The notes beneath the pieces are model-generated. The model searched no databases. It worked only from the letters and a program-made list of their open reading frames with translations, and had not been told where the DNA came from. From Alphaproteobacteria bacterium UBA2784 (GTDB lineage: Bacteria; Pseudomonadota; Alphaproteobacteria; Micropepsales; Micropepsaceae), in contig DEIC01000104.1 in NCBI GenBank assembly GCA_002352285.1, positions 478 to 9,288 on the forward strand: 8,811 nucleotides of DNA, read 5' to 3'. Numbering within the stretch: position 1 is the first letter of the stretch; every line of letters begins with the position of its first letter. A program made the position numbers and the translations under genes. Positions 5,751 to 8,811 of this stretch are shown piece after piece.

Positions 5751-8700
5751 GCATGACCGGCACTTTCAAGAACGCAGGCGAAGCCGAAATCGCACGCTTC
5801 CTCGAAAACAGGAAGATGCTGACCGACAACCACGCCTATGACCCGCGCGATGAGCACGATGCCTGCGGCGTCGGCCTTGTGGCCTCGCTCGATGGCAAAC
5901 CGCGCCGTGAAGTGGTTGAAGCCGCCATCAACGCGCTGAAATGCGTCTGGCACCGCGGTGCGGTCGATGCCGATGGCAAGACCGGCGACGGCGCGGGCAT
6001 CCACGTGCAGGTGCCGCGCGAATTTTTTGAGGAGCAGGTCGCGCGCGCCGGTCACAAACTGCGCGCGGGCCGCCTCGCCATCGGCATGATCTTCCTGCCG
6101 CGCACCGATTACGCGGCGCAGGAGGCGTGCCGCACGATTGTGGAAAGCGAGCTCTTGGCCTTTGGCTATTACATCTATGGCTGGCGTCAGGTGCCGGTGG
6201 ATATTTCGATCATCGGCGACAAGGCCAATGCCACGCGCCCCGAAATCGAACAGATCATGTTCGACAATCCGCAAAAGGCGGATGTGGAGGAGATCGAGCG
6301 CGAATTGCTGATCGTCCGCCGCACGATTGAAAAGCGCGTGCGCGAAGCCGCCATCCGCGATTTCTATATCTGCTCGTTCTCGACGCGCTCGGTGATCTAC
6401 AAGGGCATGTTCCTCGCCGAGCAGCTTTCGACCTTCTATCCAGATCTGGCGGACCCGCGCTTCGTGTCGCCGATGGCGATCTTCCATCAGCGTTATTCCA
6501 CCAACACGTTTCCCACCTGGTGGCTGGCGCACCCCTTCCGCATGCTGGCGCATAATGGCGAGATCAACACGATCCGCGGCAACACCAACTGGATGAAAAG
6601 CCACGAGATCAAGATGGCGTCCGCCGCCTTTGGCGCGCATGACAGCGCCATCAAGCCGATCATCCAGCCCGGCTCGTCGGATTCAGCAGCGCTTGACGCG
6701 GTGTTCGAAACATTGGTGCGCGCTGGCCGCTCCGCGCCAATGGCAAAAATCCTCCTGATGCCGGAGGCGTGGTCGAAAAATCAGGCCTCCATGCCGCCCG
6801 CCCACCGCGCCATGTATGCCTATGCCAATGGCGTGATGGAGCCATGGGATGGCCCGGCGGCTGTCTGCGCCACCGATGGCCGTTTTGTCGTTGCGGGCAT
6901 GGACAGGAATGGCCTGCGCCCGATGCGCTATGCCATCACCGAAGACAATCTTCTCCTGGTGGGCTCAGAAGCAGGCCTTGTGCCGGTGCCGGAAGACCGC
7001 ATCCGCAAAAAGGGCCGCGTCGGCCCCGGCCAGATGATTGCCGTTGATCTTGCTGAAGGCCGCTTCTTCGAGGACCGCGAGATCAAGGACAGGCTCGCCG
7101 CCGAACACCCCTACGAGGAATGGATTGAAAATGTCGTCGAGCTTGACGACATCATCGGCCCCGGCCCCGAGCCGCGCATGTTTGCGCGCGACGAACTGCG
7201 CCGCCGCCAGGTCGCGGCTGGCATGAGCCATGAGGATCTGGAGCTCATCCTCCAGCCGATGGCTGATGAGGCGAAGGAGGCCGTCGGCTCCATGGGCGAT
7301 GACACGCCTCTGGCTGTGCTCTCCGACAAATATCGCCCGCTCTCGCATTATTTCCGGCAGAATTTCTCGCAGGTGACGAACCCGCCGATTGACAGCCTGC
7401 GCGAGGCGCGCGTGATGAGCCTGCGCACCCGCTTCCGCAATCTCGGCAACGTGCTGGCGCAGGATGAATCGCAGACGGAGGTCTTCACGCTCGAAGGCCC
7501 GGTCATCTCAACCGGCATGTATGACCGGATGAAGCAGCATCTCGAAGGCCGCTTCTACGAGATCGACTGTGTGTTTGATCTGGAAGCGCCGGGCAAGGCC
7601 GATCCCAACGCCATGCGCGATGCGCTGAACCGCATCCGCGCCGATGCCGAAGATGCGGTGCGATCAGGCTTTACCCATCTCATCTTGACGGATGAGCGCA
7701 TTGGCCCGGCCAAGGCAGGCCTGCCGATGATCCTGGCAACAGGTGGCGTGCATGCGCATCTGGTGGCCAAGGGCCTGCGCACCTTTACCTCCATCAATGT
7801 GCGTTCCGCTGAATGCATGGACACGCATTATTTTGCCTGCCTGATCGGTGTCGGTGCCACCACCGTCAACGCCTATCTGGCGCAGGAGGCGATTGCCGAC
7901 CGGCAGGAGCGCGGGCTTTTTGGCGAGAAGCCATTGGGCCCCTGCGTGAAGTCCTATCTTGATGCCGCCCATGCGGGCCTCCTGAAGATCATCTCAAAGA
8001 TGGGGATTTCGGTCATCTCGTCCTATCGCGGCGGCTGCAATTTTGAAGCGGTGGGTTTGTCGCGCGCCATGGTGGCGGAATTTTTCCCGGGCATGCAGAG
8101 CCGCATTTCGGGCCTCGGCCTTCAGGGCCTCCAGGAAAAAATCGTGCGCCAGCACGCGCGCGCCTTCGCCGAAGATGTGGTGACGCTGCCTGTCGGCGGT
8201 CTTTACCGCCAGCGCCACAATGGCGAGACCCATGCCCATTCGGCGGAGCTGATCCATCTCCTGCAGCAGGCCGTCGCCACCGACAGCTATTCCACCTACA
8301 AGCGTTATGCCAGAGCAATCGCAGCAACGCGGCCTGTCAGCCTGCGCCATCTGATGGATTTCCGCGGGGCGGGTGCAAGCGTTCCCATCGAGGAAGTGGA
8401 GTCCATCACCGAGATCAGAAAACGGTTCATTACCCCCGGCATGTCGCTCGGTGCGCTGTCGCCCGAGGCGCATGGCACGCTCAATGTTGCGATGAACCGT
8501 ATCGGCGCAAAGTCTGACAGTGGCGAGGGCGGTGAAGACCCCGCGCGCTTCAAGCCGCAGGCCAATGGCGACAACATGAATTCGGCGATCAAGCAGATCG
8601 CCTCGGGCCGCTTTGGCGTGACGGCGGAATATCTGAACCAGTGCCGCGAGATCGAGATCAAGGTGGCGCAGGGCGCCAAGCCCGGCGAGGGCGGTCAATT

Positions 8701-8811
8701 GCCCGGATTCAAGGTGACGGAGATGATCGCGCGCCTGCGCCATGCAACGCCGGGCGTCACGCTCATCTCGCCGCCGCCGCACCATGATATCTATTCGATC
8801 GAGGATCTGGC
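5747..8811 (+). CDS. gltB: Glutamate synthase (NADPH) large subunit, GltB (3' truncated by window edge)
   Basis: The frame is open from ATG 5747 to the window end: 1021 codons of a protein usually near 1500 residues. GltB hydrolyses glutamine in an N-terminal class II amidotransferase domain and channels ammonia to an FMN site, where it adds to 2-oxoglutarate. DACGVG holds Cys40, which becomes the N-terminal nucleophile once a propeptide of about 39 residues is removed. Other glutaminase motifs are WHRGAVDADGKTGDGAG (about 68-84), HQRYSTNTFP (247-256), HNGEINTIRGNTNW (269-282) and GSSDS with Asp312. The FMN-binding synthase domain begins around PGMSLGALSPEAHG (897-910) and includes SDSGEGGEDP and KPGEGGQLPG (978-987). 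The [3Fe-4S] cysteines and the C-terminal beta-helix domain fall beyond the window. ATG 5747 overlaps the gltD stop; ATG 5753 is equally possible and shortens the propeptide by two residues. Neither has a strong ribosome-binding site, which fits coupling to gltD. The visible part has no frameshift or missing catalytic residue. Confidence 0.97.
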   Translation, partial: MSMTGTFKNAGEAEIARFLENRKMLTDNHAYDPRDEHDACGVGLVASLDGKPRREVVEAAINALKCVWHRGAVDADGKTGDGAGIHVQVPREFFEEQVARAGHKLRAGRLAIGMIFLPRTDYAAQEACRTIVESELLAFGYYIYGWRQVPVDISIIGDKANATRPEIEQIMFDNPQKADVEEIERELLIVRRTIEKRVREAAIRDFYICSFSTRSVIYKGMFLAEQLSTFYPDLADPRFVSPMAIFHQRYSTNTFPTWWLAHPFRMLAHNGEINTIRGNTNWMKSHEIKMASAAFGAHDSAIKPIIQPGSSDSAALDAVFETLVRAGRSAPMAKILLMPEAWSKNQASMPPAHRAMYAYANGVMEPWDGPAAVCATDGRFVVAGMDRNGLRPMRYAITEDNLLLVGSEAGLVPVPEDRIRKKGRVGPGQMIAVDLAEGRFFEDREIKDRLAAEHPYEEWIENVVELDDIIGPGPEPRMFARDELRRRQVAAGMSHEDLELILQPMADEAKEAVGSMGDDTPLAVLSDKYRPLSHYFRQNFSQVTNPPIDSLREARVMSLRTRFRNLGNVLAQDESQTEVFTLEGPVISTGMYDRMKQHLEGRFYEIDCVFDLEAPGKADPNAMRDALNRIRADAEDAVRSGFTHLILTDERIGPAKAGLPMILATGGVHAHLVAKGLRTFTSINVRSAECMDTHYFACLIGVGATTVNAYLAQEAIADRQERGLFGEKPLGPCVKSYLDAAHAGLLKIISKMGISVISSYRGGCNFEAVGLSRAMVAEFFPGMQSRISGLGLQGLQEKIVRQHARAFAEDVVTLPVGGLYRQRHNGETHAHSAELIHLLQQAVATDSYSTYKRYARAIAATRPVSLRHLMDFRGAGASVPIEEVESITEIRKRFITPGMSLGALSPEAHGTLNVAMNRIGAKSDSGEGGEDPARFKPQANGDNMNSAIKQIASGRFGVTAEYLNQCREIEIKVAQGAKPGEGGQLPGFKVTEMIARLRHATPGVTLISPPPHHDIYSIEDL

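Noticed and set aside
5621..6640. A 339-codon minus-strand open frame opposite gltB
   Set aside because: It lies wholly antisense to well-conserved gltB and the end of gltD. Its protein is rich in His, Arg and Ala with no family motif, as is usual for shadows of GC-rich coding DNA.
7994..8785. A 263-codon minus-strand open frame opposite gltB
   Set aside because: Same reason: antisense to conserved GltB segments, no recognisable domain, and composition typical of a shadow frame.
1..8811. CRISPR array, insertion sequence, prophage, defence or toxin-antitoxin genes
   Set aside because: I looked for regularly spaced repeats, transposase or integrase motifs and small paired genes and found none. 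The genes are typical chromosomal genes, and no new multi-gene system is visible.

Overview
This window reads as an ordinary chromosomal segment from an alphaproteobacterium. The DNA is GC-rich (about 60% by eye), codons favour G or C at the third position, and the GltD/GltB proteins and the NDUFA9-type epimerase look alphaproteobacterial. I cannot name the genus. I saw no tRNA, rRNA, CRISPR array, transposase or phage gene.

Layout, left to right. (1) 1-525, + strand: the 3' part of a gene for an NDUFA9-like atypical short-chain dehydrogenase. (2) About 530-1441, +: a ten-helix EamA/DMT-family transporter, probably co-transcribed with gene 1. (3) 1442-1636: a gap between convergent genes, filled by two facing copies of a hairpin-rich repeat. 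(4) 1637-2386, -: an exported or membrane-anchored RNase T2. (5) 2390-3190, -: UppP (BacA), undecaprenyl-diphosphate phosphatase, whose stop lies 3 nt before the RNase T2 start, so the two form an operon read leftward. (6) 3295-4119, +: an alpha/beta hydrolase read divergently from uppP. (7) 4120-4307: a 188-bp gap holding a 14-bp near-perfect direct repeat and, just before the next start codon, an inverted repeat. (8) 4308-5750, +: gltD, small subunit of NADPH-dependent glutamate synthase. (9) 5747 to the window edge, +: gltB, large subunit, open for 1021 codons and cut off by the end of the window.

Functionally, gltD and gltB encode the two halves of glutamate synthase (GOGAT), the ammonium-assimilation enzyme that turns glutamine plus 2-oxoglutarate into two glutamates. 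The pair is translationally coupled and in the order D-B, the reverse of E. coli gltBD. UppP recycles the lipid carrier for peptidoglycan and other envelope polymers. The remaining genes are a probable metabolite exporter, a periplasmic or surface ribonuclease and a hydrolase of unknown substrate. I see no evidence that these act together as one new system. The points most worth a second look are non-coding: the inverted repeat pair at 1465-1617 and the repeats in the gltD leader.
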